A stretch of DNA of 64,000 nt, taken from Nocardia nova SH22a (GTDB taxonomy: Bacteria > Actinomycetota > Actinomycetes > Mycobacteriales > Mycobacteriaceae). Under the pieces are notes generated by a model. It searched no databases, had not been told where the DNA came from, and worked only from the letters and a program-made list of their open reading frames with translations. Position numbers and translations under genes: made by a program. Shown in pieces: positions 54,275 through 61,507 of this stretch; within the stretch, counting starts at the first letter, position 1, and the number at the start of each line of letters is the position of its first letter. The stretch is taken from NCBI RefSeq assembly GCF_000523235.1, contig NZ_CP006850.1, forward strand, positions 6,448,001-6,512,000, written 5' to 3'.

Positions 54275-54600
54275 GTCGGCCACGGCACCTGAGCGCGGAC
54301 GCGATCCGGGAAATGGTGAACCGCTACAAGGACCCGAGCGTTCGACAGTCCGACCTGGCCCGCGACTTCCATGTGTCGCGGGAGATGGTCTCCCAGATCA
54401 TGTCCGGGCGCCGGTACTCCGACATCAGCGGTATCACCCCGGCGCATTCCAAGGAATGCAAGAACTGCAGGTCCCGCGACATCCGCCAGGAGAACGTCGA
54501 CCTGGTGCGGCATGGTCGAGGTGCTCTGCCACATCTGTCACAGCAAAACCAAGCACCCCATAGGAACTGTGATGAATCTGCGCGGGGCGGTTCTCTGTGA
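54271..54600 (+). CDS. HTH protein with Cys pair
   Basis: 109 residues. SADAIREMVNRYKDPSVRQSDLARDFHVSREMVSQIMSGRRYSDISG is a resolvase-like HTH. A CKNC pair follows near residue 70. The last 30 residues run in the frame that overlaps the zinc-ribbon gene 54512-54628 and look unlike a folded protein, so the true product may end differently (for example by frameshifting into that gene). Confidence 0.65.
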   Translation: MSRPRHLSADAIREMVNRYKDPSVRQSDLARDFHVSREMVSQIMSGRRYSDISGITPAHSKECKNCRSRDIRQENVDLVRHGRGALPHLSQQNQAPHRNCDESARGGSL

Positions 54601-54628
54601 CGCCTGCGCCAACAGACAGGGGCTCTGA
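54512..54628 (+). CDS. Tiny zinc-ribbon protein
   Basis: 38 residues from ATG 54512: CHICHSKTKH..CDACANRQ gives two CxxC pairs, a classic zinc ribbon. It overlaps the HTH gene by 89 nt in another frame, and its stop overlaps the next start by one base. It could be a separate gene or the second half of a frameshift fusion with the CKNC-containing HTH protein. Confidence 0.6.
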   Translation: MVEVLCHICHSKTKHPIGTVMNLRGAVLCDACANRQGL

Positions 54629-55176
54629 TGTCCACAGTGCCTGCCACCGCACCGCCGGACACCGAACCGATCGCGGAAGAGACCATTCGGGGCGCCCGGA
54701 TGACGGTCGCCCGGTTCGCTACCGACGCCGCCGACTGCGCCGAGCTGCTCGACATGCTCGGCATCGGCACCGACCCGCGATGCGTTCGATGCGACGGTCT
54801 GATGACCAGCCCGGACGGTCTGGGTAAGCAGCACGCTGGCAAGGACGGTGTGTGCTGGCGGTGCCTGCGCCTGGCCGAGGAGACCGCGAAGTCGAACCCC
54901 GCCACGGCGAACTGCGATTGCGGGCGCCCGGCGGTCCGCGGCGAATCCCAGTGCCCGATGTGCCGGAACTTGATGTCCGCGGACAAGTTCCGCAGAGCCT
55001 ACGCCCGTATCCAGGAGGCGACCGGGGAGTCGCGGGCGCAGATTTGCCGCGCGGCCGGACTGAATACGCAGACCGTCCGGACGATCGTCGTGCCCTCCAG
55101 CACCCGCGATCGGGTCACTCGCAAGCTCTACGACCAGTTGGTCGCCGCCTACAAGGACGAGGTGGACCTGAATTGA
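54628..55176 (+). CDS. Cys-rich protein with C-terminal HTH
   Basis: 182 residues. Residues 50-125 carry four CxxC or CxC groups (CVRC, CWRC, CDC, CPMC) for two zinc sites. Residues 130-182 form an HTH (SRAQICRAAGLNTQTVRTIVVPSSTRDRVTRKLYDQL). ATG 54628 overlaps the previous stop by one base. Probably a DNA-binding regulator. Confidence 0.7.
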   Translation: MSTVPATAPPDTEPIAEETIRGARMTVARFATDAADCAELLDMLGIGTDPRCVRCDGLMTSPDGLGKQHAGKDGVCWRCLRLAEETAKSNPATANCDCGRPAVRGESQCPMCRNLMSADKFRRAYARIQEATGESRAQICRAAGLNTQTVRTIVVPSSTRDRVTRKLYDQLVAAYKDEVDLN

Positions 55177-55481
55177 AATACAGCGAGGCTGCCTGCAACA
55201 GCAGACCGGACATCGACTTCTTCCCGACCGGAAAACTCGGCGATCTCCCCCGAGCCCGCCGCACCGCACCCGCGATCGCCTTGTGCCTCAATGAGTGCGG
55301 GCGTCGGGTGTCGTGCGCGCGGGACGCGATCAAGATGGGCGTCCTGCACGGTGTGATCGCCGGTGTCGATCTTGGCGACATGTCGAGCAACGGCGGATCG
55401 CTCAAGTCGCCGGTCTACCGGAAACAGGTCGAAACCCTGTACGCGGTTGCAGGCATCCCGCTGCCCTCGGCGGTCGCATGA
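55173..55481 (+). CDS. WhiB-like protein
   Basis: 102 residues from TTG 55173, which overlaps the previous stop (TTGA). It has the WhiB layout: first Cys8 before RPDIDFFP, then Cys38, Cys42 and Cys48 (ALCLNECGRRVSC), and a GVLHGVIAGVDL turn at the place of the GVWGG motif. The middle pair is CxxxC rather than CxxC, so 4Fe-4S binding may be altered. Phage WhiB proteins such as that of TM4 can inhibit host WhiB and exclude superinfection; that role is inference here. Confidence 0.75.
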   Translation: MKYSEAACNSRPDIDFFPTGKLGDLPRARRTAPAIALCLNECGRRVSCARDAIKMGVLHGVIAGVDLGDMSSNGGSLKSPVYRKQVETLYAVAGIPLPSAVA

Positions 55482-55675
55482 GCCGCCCCACGATCACCAA
55501 CGGCACCCTGCGCGCCCGCGACGGATGGTCCGAGCTGGTGATCGAACACGACCCCGACGGCCGTGTCCGCATCAACGTCCACGACGACTCCGGTCCCGGC
55601 AATACCGCCACGTTCGGCCGCGAGGCCAGCGCGGTCATCGCCGAGTTCATCACCGACGGGGAGGGAGCATCGTGA
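55478..55675 (+). CDS. Hypothetical small prophage protein
   Basis: 65 residues (MSRPTITNGTLRARDGWSEL), beta-rich, ending in an acidic tail. ATGA overlap before, GTGA after. Immediately upstream of the RecE-like gene. No family recognised. Confidence 0.6.
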   Translation: MSRPTITNGTLRARDGWSELVIEHDPDGRVRINVHDDSGPGNTATFGREASAVIAEFITDGEGAS

Positions 55676-56586
55676 CCGGCGTCAACGACATCTGCAACAT
55701 CACCGACCTGGATCGTGAGATCTGCTGGCACTGCAAGGGCCAGCCCGCAGTCCCTCAGCCGTTGGTGGCCGCGCCGACCGCGCCCGGCTTGTACCCGGAT
55801 CTCCCGGAGGATGTGTACCACGGTGACCCGAACAGCCTGTCCAGCACCGGCGTCCGTCAGCTGTTGAAGCCGGGCGGCCCGGCGAAGTTCCGGTACAGCG
55901 AGCCCCAGCACAACGACGATTTCGATATCGGCATCGCCGCGCACACCCTGCTCTTGGGCACGGGGGCGGGGATCGTGGTGGTCGACGCGAAGACCTGGCA
56001 GTCGAGCGCCGCGAAGGCCGCGCGGGCGCAGGCGCGCGCCGAGGGCAAGGTGCCGTTGCTGACCGCGCAGTATGACGCGACGAAGGCGATGGTCGATGCC
56101 GCGATGTCGCGGCCGGAGATCGCGGAGCTGTTCCCGGGCGCCCCGGAGGGGGTCGCGGAGCTGTCGGCGTACGCGATCGACCCGGTGACGTGGGTGCTGT
56201 TACGTGCCCGGTTCGACTACATCGTGTTCATGAGCGACCGGCGTGTCCGGGTCCGGGATTACAAGACCGCGAAGGACGCCTCACCGCGCGGATTCGAACG
56301 CGCCGCCGCCGACCATGGTTACCACATCCAGTTCGCGCACTACGTCCGTGTCCTGGAAGCCCTGGGCTACGTCGTCGAGGAATTCCTGTTCGTAGCCCAG
56401 GAAAAGACACCCCCGTATCTGCCGAGCGTCCACGAATTCGATACTGCCGCACTGCGTTCCGGGCAGGAGGAAGTCACCGCCGGAGCGCGGATCTTCGCCG
56501 CGTGCCGCGACCGCGACGAATGGCCCGGCTACGGCAGCCAAACCAACCAGATGAGCCTGCCCGGCTGGGCACGAAAGGGATGGTGA
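55672..56586 (+). CDS. RecE-like exonuclease (PD-(D/E)XK)
   Basis: 304 residues from GTG 55672. The N-terminus has a CWHC pair; residues 40-100 match the exodeoxyribonuclease VIII-like domain (NSLSSTGVRQLLKPGGPAKF, with His91 in GIAAHTLLLG). The nuclease core shows Asp182 (RARFDYIV), Asp196/Lys198 in VRDYKTAK and the QxxxY motif HIQFAHYVRVLEAL. It should degrade dsDNA ends 5' to 3' to feed an annealing protein, as RecE does with RecT. Confidence 0.88.
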   Translation: MTGVNDICNITDLDREICWHCKGQPAVPQPLVAAPTAPGLYPDLPEDVYHGDPNSLSSTGVRQLLKPGGPAKFRYSEPQHNDDFDIGIAAHTLLLGTGAGIVVVDAKTWQSSAAKAARAQARAEGKVPLLTAQYDATKAMVDAAMSRPEIAELFPGAPEGVAELSAYAIDPVTWVLLRARFDYIVFMSDRRVRVRDYKTAKDASPRGFERAAADHGYHIQFAHYVRVLEALGYVVEEFLFVAQEKTPPYLPSVHEFDTAALRSGQEEVTAGARIFAACRDRDEWPGYGSQTNQMSLPGWARKGW

Positions 56587-56589
56587 GCG

Positions 56590-57156
56590 ATGAGCGACAC
56601 CGAAATCGATCTCAGTGGCTACGTCGACGTCGCGACCCGTATCGCCGAAGTCCGCGAAAAGATGTACCCGAACGGGTCGTTCCAGCCCGCGCGCATCGAC
56701 CGCCCGTATTCGATCGAGACCATCGGCGACCAGGCGTATGTGGTTGTCGTGGCCGCGTTCTACCGCACCGCCGACGACATCATGCCCGGTATCGGGATGG
56801 CGTGGGAGCAGGTGCCCGGCCGCACCGCGTTCACCCGGGGCAGTGAGATCCAAAATGCCGAGACGTCCGCGTGGGGGCGTGCGCTCGTCGCCGCCCTGGC
56901 CGCCGACACGAAGAAGGGTGTCGCCTCGGCCGACGAGGTCCGCAACCGGGCGATCAACGCCGCCAAGGAACTCGACCCCGCGGACCTCGCCCGCGCCGAG
57001 CTCCTCGGCCTGCTGAACCGCCGCAGCATCGAGCCCGCCGCCGCGATGGAGTGGTTCGCGCAGAACTACCCCGAAGCCGGTGACATCCGCAACAGCGCCG
57101 ACAACGTCGCACTCCGCGCGGCCATCACACACTTCAGCGGCGGCGATGCCGCGTGA
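56590..57156 (+). CDS. Candidate ssDNA-annealing partner of RecE-like nuclease
   Basis: 188 residues. RPYSIETIGDQAYVVVVAAFYRT then RGSEIQNAETSAWGRALVAALAADTKKGVASADEVRNRA; the ETSAWGRA helix is recurrent in actinophage proteins encoded beside RecE-type nucleases, where the annealase is expected. It is not a RecT or Beta family sequence by eye. Assigned by position and motif, so function is inference. Confidence 0.55.
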   Translation: MSDTEIDLSGYVDVATRIAEVREKMYPNGSFQPARIDRPYSIETIGDQAYVVVVAAFYRTADDIMPGIGMAWEQVPGRTAFTRGSEIQNAETSAWGRALVAALAADTKKGVASADEVRNRAINAAKELDPADLARAELLGLLNRRSIEPAAAMEWFAQNYPEAGDIRNSADNVALRAAITHFSGGDAA

Positions 57157-57590
57157 GCGTGCACCCGACCCCATCGAACCTGGCACGCGAATTCATCCGC
57201 CGCGCGGTGCCGAAACCGGGCCCGCGCAAGCGCCGTCCCAGGAACACCGGCGCGGCCCGGTCGGTCATCGCGATGGTGCGGGCCCGCGCGAGCGGCCGCT
57301 GCGAACGTTGCGCCGGGCCGGTGCCGCCGGATACGGATGTGCATCACCGGATTCCGCGCGGGATGGGCGGCAGCCGTAACGACTCGCGGATCAACCTGCC
57401 GTCGAACCTGGTGGTGTTGTGCTCGGACTGTCACCGGTGGATCGAGAGCTACCGGACCGAGGCGTATGTCGACGGCTGGCTGGTGCACCGCACCGCGGAG
57501 CCGAACGCGACCCCGATCGAGTCCGCCCTCCACGGCCTGGTCCTGCTCGATGATTCCGGCGGTATCGCCCAGATCGGCGGGGCGCCATGA
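57153..57590 (+). CDS. HNH endonuclease
   Basis: 145 residues from GTG 57153. Basic N-terminus, then CERC, VHHRIPRGMGG (His64/His65), LPSNLVVLCSDCHRWIE with the second CxxC and final His: a complete HNH fold with a zinc site. It could be a homing-type or a recombination nuclease. HNH proteins near terminase help packaging, but no terminase is near here. Confidence 0.88.
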   Translation: MSVHPTPSNLAREFIRRAVPKPGPRKRRPRNTGAARSVIAMVRARASGRCERCAGPVPPDTDVHHRIPRGMGGSRNDSRINLPSNLVVLCSDCHRWIESYRTEAYVDGWLVHRTAEPNATPIESALHGLVLLDDSGGIAQIGGAP

Positions 57591-58231
57591 GTATCGGCGC
57601 CCCGATCCACAGTGGTCTGTCCGGCCGCCGTTACGACGGTGCTCGCGGGATCCATGGCCGTGTCCCGGTGTCCGGGTCGACCAGGTTGATCATCGCGACG
57701 GACGGCAGCTGGAAGGACTGGATCAGCGGCTCCGGATATGTCACCCATAACGGGTATTGGGAGCTGTCGGGCCGGATCTTGAAGGGCCCCCGCCAGCTCA
57801 ACCCGATCCATAACCACGGCACCGGTGCGCTCGCCGCCGAGCTGCGGGCGGTCGGGATGGCGTTGGAGCGGTTCCCCGGCCGCGCCGCCCGGATCCTGGT
57901 GGATAGCCAGGCCGCGTTGGGGTTCCTGTGGTCGTGGCAGGCCGGTGACATCGACCGTATGCCGACCGGTTACAGCCTGCGACCGCGTATCAACGGCGAC
58001 TCCAGGCCCGCGCTGGTGCGGTTCGCCGAATTGATCGCTGGCCGCACTGATCTGCGGTTCGTGCACGTGCGCGGCCACGACGGGCACGCGATGAACGAGG
58101 TCGCTGACAGTCTCGCGAAGATCGGCCGCACCGCGCTGGCGAACCGGCGCCGCGAACTCGAAGTCGCTGAACGCGCGACCGCGCTCGTGGCTGCGTTCAT
58201 GCAGGTGATCCGGGGTGGTGAGGCGGCGTGA
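57587..58231 (+). CDS. RNase H-like protein
   Basis: 214 residues. The DEDD set can be traced: Asp39 (IATDGSW), Glu85 (AAELRAVG), Asp106 (ILVDSQAAL) and Asp174 (HDGHAMNEVADSLA). Within the RNase HI family it has an N-terminal extension of 30 residues. It probably removes RNA primers or R-loops during phage replication. ATGA overlap with HNH gene. Confidence 0.85.
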   Translation: MSIGAPIHSGLSGRRYDGARGIHGRVPVSGSTRLIIATDGSWKDWISGSGYVTHNGYWELSGRILKGPRQLNPIHNHGTGALAAELRAVGMALERFPGRAARILVDSQAALGFLWSWQAGDIDRMPTGYSLRPRINGDSRPALVRFAELIAGRTDLRFVHVRGHDGHAMNEVADSLAKIGRTALANRRRELEVAERATALVAAFMQVIRGGEAA

Positions 58232-58419
58232 TCACTCGGCAACCGACGTGCTGGCCGTGCTGGACGCTGCGCCAGCCCGGACTGCGTCCCCTGCGCGTGG
58301 TGTCCGCGCACGCCGCGCGCTGCTGCTTCTGCGGGCTTCCCGCGTCTGCCGGGATCTACGTGCACGCCGATCCCGCGCTCGTCCCCTACCCGACTGATGA
58401 AGGAGTTGCGTCCCGATGA
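58228..58419 (+). CDS. Small Cys-rich prophage protein
   Basis: 63 residues from GTG 58228. CWPCW near the start and RCCFCGLPA in the middle give a zinc-ribbon-like set. Overlaps both neighbours by 4 nt. No function known. Confidence 0.65.
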   Translation: MITRQPTCWPCWTLRQPGLRPLRVVSAHAARCCFCGLPASAGIYVHADPALVPYPTDEGVASR

Positions 58420-59147
58420 TCGACGTTTTCATGTTGCCCGGCACCGGATTTCCCCACGGTGGTGACGGCCTGTGTGAGGGCTTCATCGCCCGGCTCGACC
58501 CGAAACGGTTCCGCGGCCACGTCGTGGACTATCCGGCCGCGGTGGGCGGCCTGTTGATGCCCTACCGCCAGTCTCGCACCGACGGCCGGAAAGCGTTGAT
58601 CGACGCGATCCGCGCGACCTCGAACCTCGCCCTCATCGGTGGTTTCTCGCAGGGCGCCGGGATCGCGATGGACCTGGCCGCCGACATCGGGTCCGGTCTG
58701 CTGCCCGACCTCGAGATCGTCGGCTGCGCAGCGATCGCCGACCCCGCCCGCCCGGCCGGTGGTGGCCTGCCCGGCCAGGAACCGACCGGAGGATTCGGCA
58801 TCACCGGCGAGCGTGCCGTTCCCGGCGTCCCGGCCTGGTGGGCGGCACACCCTGGTGATCCGATCACCGCGCTGCCGGGCGGGTCGCCGATTCGCGCGAT
58901 CGCCGACGCCGTGGAGTATTACTCGCTGGCCAGCCCGGTCGCGATGGCGCAGTGGGGCGACGACCTGATCGACCGCATCCGCCACAACAGGTGGCAGCGC
59001 TGGTGGTCGATCCAGAACTGGCGCGACTGGAGTGACGCGCTCGGGTTCGCGAACAACTACCTGGTCGGTGGCTTCCACGGTCCCCGCTATTTCACCGACG
59101 GCTACATCGACGCTTTGGCGGCCGCGGTGAACGACTCCGTGTCATGA
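58416..59147 (+). CDS. LysB-like esterase (alpha/beta hydrolase)
   Basis: 243 residues resembling mycobacteriophage lysin B, which cuts mycolic acids from arabinogalactan. Nucleophile Ser78 in GGFSQGAG, likely Asp148 in HPGDPIT and His221 in GGFHGPRY complete a triad; DPARPAGG is also family-like. No signal peptide is visible. LysB genes normally lie with lysA and the holin, but this one sits between RNase H and replication-type genes. Confidence 0.75.
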   Translation: MIDVFMLPGTGFPHGGDGLCEGFIARLDPKRFRGHVVDYPAAVGGLLMPYRQSRTDGRKALIDAIRATSNLALIGGFSQGAGIAMDLAADIGSGLLPDLEIVGCAAIADPARPAGGGLPGQEPTGGFGITGERAVPGVPAWWAAHPGDPITALPGGSPIRAIADAVEYYSLASPVAMAQWGDDLIDRIRHNRWQRWWSIQNWRDWSDALGFANNYLVGGFHGPRYFTDGYIDALAAAVNDSVS

Positions 59148-59274
59148 GCCGAACTCGTTGGTTGATCGTCGAGGAGGTGAGTGTGGCGGTGGCGAAACAG
59201 ATTGAGAGACAAGCAGTTCCCGCAGTAGCGGGCAGGGGCATGGGTTGGTTCAGGGGCAGTGGAAGGCAGGCACG

Positions 59275-59334
59275 ATGGCGTCGATTGATCGCGCTCTCTC
59301 GGGGCTCAGCGAGCTATCGAAGGGGGTGTCCTAG
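59275..59334 (+). CDS. Possible 19-residue coupled leader peptide
   Basis: MASIDRALSGLSELSKGVS from ATG 59275; GGAAGG lies 8 nt before the start and its TAG overlaps the next GTG by one base (TAGTG). TTG 59245 could extend it by ten residues. The rest of 59148-59333 has no supported gene, although an AGGAGGTGA stretch stands at 59171. Confidence 0.4.
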   Translation: MASIDRALSGLSELSKGVS

Positions 59335-59702
59335 TGGGGCTGCCCTGGATCCGTCTCGATACGAGCACCTTCGATCACCCGAAGATGCTCGAGCTGATGG
59401 AGGCGAAGCAGTACCGGGCCATCGTCGTGCACCTGTCCGGGATGGCGTACAGCGGAAAGCACGGCCTGGACGGATTCATTCCGAAGGCGGCGCTGCGGGT
59501 GATCGGCGGAACAGCGGCCGACGTGCGGCATCTGATCGGGGTCGGTCTGTGGGACCTGGCCGAGAACGGATGGGACGTCCACGGCTGGCGGGACTACCAG
59601 TTCTCCAGCGAGGAGCACGAAGCGCGGCGGCAGCGGCTCAGCGAACGGGGTCGCAAGGCCGCCGAGGCCAAGTGGAAAAACCAGAGGAAACGCGATGAGT
59701 GA
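59334..59702 (+). CDS. Conserved actinophage protein (replication-region type)
   Basis: 122 residues from GTG 59334: GLPWIRLDTSTFDHPKMLELMEAKQYRAIVVHLSGMAYSGKHGLDGFIPKAALRVIGG. Proteins of this pattern are common in actinophage replication modules and resemble replisome-organiser N-domains; the basic tail SERGRKAAEAKWKNQRKRDE fits nucleic-acid binding. Role not proven. Confidence 0.7.
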   Translation: MGLPWIRLDTSTFDHPKMLELMEAKQYRAIVVHLSGMAYSGKHGLDGFIPKAALRVIGGTAADVRHLIGVGLWDLAENGWDVHGWRDYQFSSEEHEARRQRLSERGRKAAEAKWKNQRKRDE

Positions 59703-60060
59703 ACCTTCGAGGACGACCGTCTACTTCGTCTTCTGGCCGGCGCGGCGTGTGCTCAAAATCGGCGTGACTTTGGCCCAACGTTGGACCGTTTTCACCTCGA
59801 ATGGCGCGGAGTTGCTGGCCTCGAAGAAGTTCGATCGGGTAGGTGACGCGCTCGATTTCGAGGAGGCGTGCCACGACGCGCTGGGTGCGGTTTGCAGGCT
59901 GGCGTTCGCGAACAAAGCCGCTGCGTCGTCGTCCGGACTGTTGGGTGGGTCCAGTGCTGGCTACCTCGAATGCTTCGCCGTACCAGGCGATCTCATGCGC
60001 TCGGAGCTGACAGCGTTCTGCGATCTGGCCCTGGACTTGGCTGCCGCAGGGGGTGCATGA
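59695..60060 (+). CDS. GIY-YIG/T5orf172-like protein
   Basis: 121 residues. TVYFVFWPARRVLKIGVTLAQRW matches the first two strands (VYxV...KIGxT..R) of the GIY-YIG/T5orf172 fold; an acidic helix with ALDFEEACHDAL and a late GYLECFAVP segment follow. The catalytic Tyr/Arg/Glu set is plausible but not complete by eye. Overlaps the previous gene by 8 nt. Confidence 0.5.
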   Translation: MSEPSRTTVYFVFWPARRVLKIGVTLAQRWTVFTSNGAELLASKKFDRVGDALDFEEACHDALGAVCRLAFANKAAASSSGLLGGSSAGYLECFAVPGDLMRSELTAFCDLALDLAAAGGA

Positions 60061-60253
60061 GCAGATGCAACACGCATGCAACAAGCAGTGCAAGATGCAG
60101 TGCTTAATTCGTCGATGCTTGAATGCCCACGGACGGACGGACGTACTTACGCAAGACGTTTGGAGACTTGAGCGCGGATCGTACGTTTCGTATCGCGCAC
60201 GAGATTTCGAGATTTCTCCGCGCGGGTGTGAGCGTTCGGCGGTCGCCGTATGA
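60053..60253 (+). CDS. Uncertain small ORF before methyltransferase
   Basis: 66 codons from GTG 60053 (or ATG 60065), Cys-rich at the start (HACNKQCKMQC), with a stop that overlaps the next ATG (ATGA). Two other frames are open here, including a protein-like MPTDGRTYLRKTFGDLSADR from 60123. GC is lower than around. Only the overlap pattern supports it. Confidence 0.3.
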   Translation: MHEQMQHACNKQCKMQCLIRRCLNAHGRTDVLTQDVWRLERGSYVSYRARDFEISPRGCERSAVAV

Positions 60254-60790
60254 GCGCGATCGGCGGACACCACTCCACCCGAGCCGACTCGAACGTGTGG
60301 CTCACCCCCGAGAAGATCATCACCACTCTCGGACCGTTCGACCTCGACCCGTGCGCCGCCGCAACCCCGCGTCCGTGGCCGACCGCGAACCACCATATTT
60401 GCCCGCCAGATGACGGCCTGAGCGCCGAATGGGCGGGCCGGGTATGGCTGAACGCCCCCTACCGTCAGGTGGGCGTCTGGGATGGCCAAAATGGCCGACC
60501 ACGGTCACGGCACCGCGCTCGTCTTCGCCCGGACCGAAACCCGATGGTTCATCGACGCCGTCTGGGAGCGCGCCACCGCGGTGCTGTTCCTGCACCACCG
60601 GCTCCGGTTCTGCCTCCCCGACGGCTCCCCGGCACCAGGAAACGCGGGCGCCCCGTCCTGCCTCGTGGCCTACGGCACCACCGACGCAATCGCACTGGCC
60701 ACACCTGACCTTGCAGGCACCTGGATCCCGCTGAAGACCTCCCAGCGCGCCGCCGCGCGCGATCTCGAATGGACGGTGAACAACCAATGA
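60250..60790 (+). pseudogene. dam: Phage DNA N6-adenine methyltransferase, frameshifted
   Basis: The first frame (60250-60480) reads TRADSNVWLTPEKIITTLGPFDLDPCAAATPRPWPTANHHICPPDDGL and ends in the LNAPY motif, a variant of the catalytic (N/D)PPY. The second frame (60482-60790) continues MAKMADHGHGTALVFARTETRWFIDAVWERATAVLFLHHRL then NAGAPSCLVAYG, the C-terminal half of the same family. One extra G in a GGG run at about 60479-60481 breaks the frame. Both ends keep their ATGA overlaps, so it may be a fresh mutation, a sequencing error or a programmed shift. Confidence 0.75.
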
Positions 60791-61256
60791 CCGATACCCG
60801 AGTCCGGTTCCAGGCGCCGGAATTCCGCGGCGCCGACGACCACCCGCGAGCGGACACCGTCCAGCCACCCCGGCCGGAACGTCCCTCGCGGCAGTTCGAA
60901 CGTCTCGTGAACGAAGACCTGCGGGACAAGTTCGCGGCAGGACCGGCGTACAAGGTGCTGTCCCGCCCGGAGAACCGGATCGCGTGGTTGCAGACGCTGC
61001 GCAGCATCCTCGAATCCATTGGCGCGCAGAACGGGCACGACAACGATCTGCTCGCCACGCACCCGGCCAGACCACAGCCAGGTGACCATCCGTCCGAGGA
61101 GTACCTGGAAGCCAAACGCGAACTCCACGAACGCAAACGTCGCCGCGGCCGCGCCGCGCAAGCCATCAACGAACGGATCGGCGAAGTCCGCAAACTGACG
61201 CGACCCAGAAGATCACGGGAATGCTCCGCGCGCTCACCGCCGAGGAGGAGCCGTGA
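60787..61256 (+). pseudogene. Prophage helical protein, frame broken near its end
   Basis: Frame 1 from ATG 60787 gives 137 well-formed residues (RQFERLVNEDLRDKFAAGPAYKVLSRPENRIAWLQTLRSIL..AINERIGEVRKL), mostly helical. In another frame 61200-61256 continues DATQKITGMLRALTAEEEP and ends with a TGA that overlaps the next GTG, as the rest of the operon does. Reading on in frame 1 gives only Arg/Pro noise to 61692. I infer a frameshift near 61197-61202. Confidence 0.55.
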
Positions 61257-61462
61257 GCCCCGACCGGTACGGCGAACCGGATCCCGAAACCCGTTGCCGC
61301 GACCCGAAATGCCACCGCGGCTGGCTCGGTCACGACACCGAAGGCCGCCCGATCCCCTGCCTCACCTGCAAACCCCACCTCAACCGGACCGCGGCCACCA
61401 ACGACTGCGCCGACCGACCGCCCTCACCCCGCGCGCAACGCGCGATCGACCGCGACACCTGA
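61253..61462 (+). CDS. Small zinc-ribbon protein
   Basis: 69 residues from GTG 61253. CRDPKCHRGWLGHD..GRPIPCLTCKPHL has two CxxC-like pairs. Such proteins are common in actinophages; role unknown. GTGA overlap with the previous gene's inferred stop. Confidence 0.7.
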   Translation: MSPDRYGEPDPETRCRDPKCHRGWLGHDTEGRPIPCLTCKPHLNRTAATNDCADRPPSPRAQRAIDRDT

Positions 61463-61507
61463 CCACCCGCAGCACCAGACACCACCTCGAACAGAAAGAC
61501 CACACCA

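Noticed and set aside
59144..59698. 184-codon frame starting at the LysB stop
   Set aside because: Its second half is the shadow of the conserved protein at 59334-59702, and the first half has no protein-like pattern.
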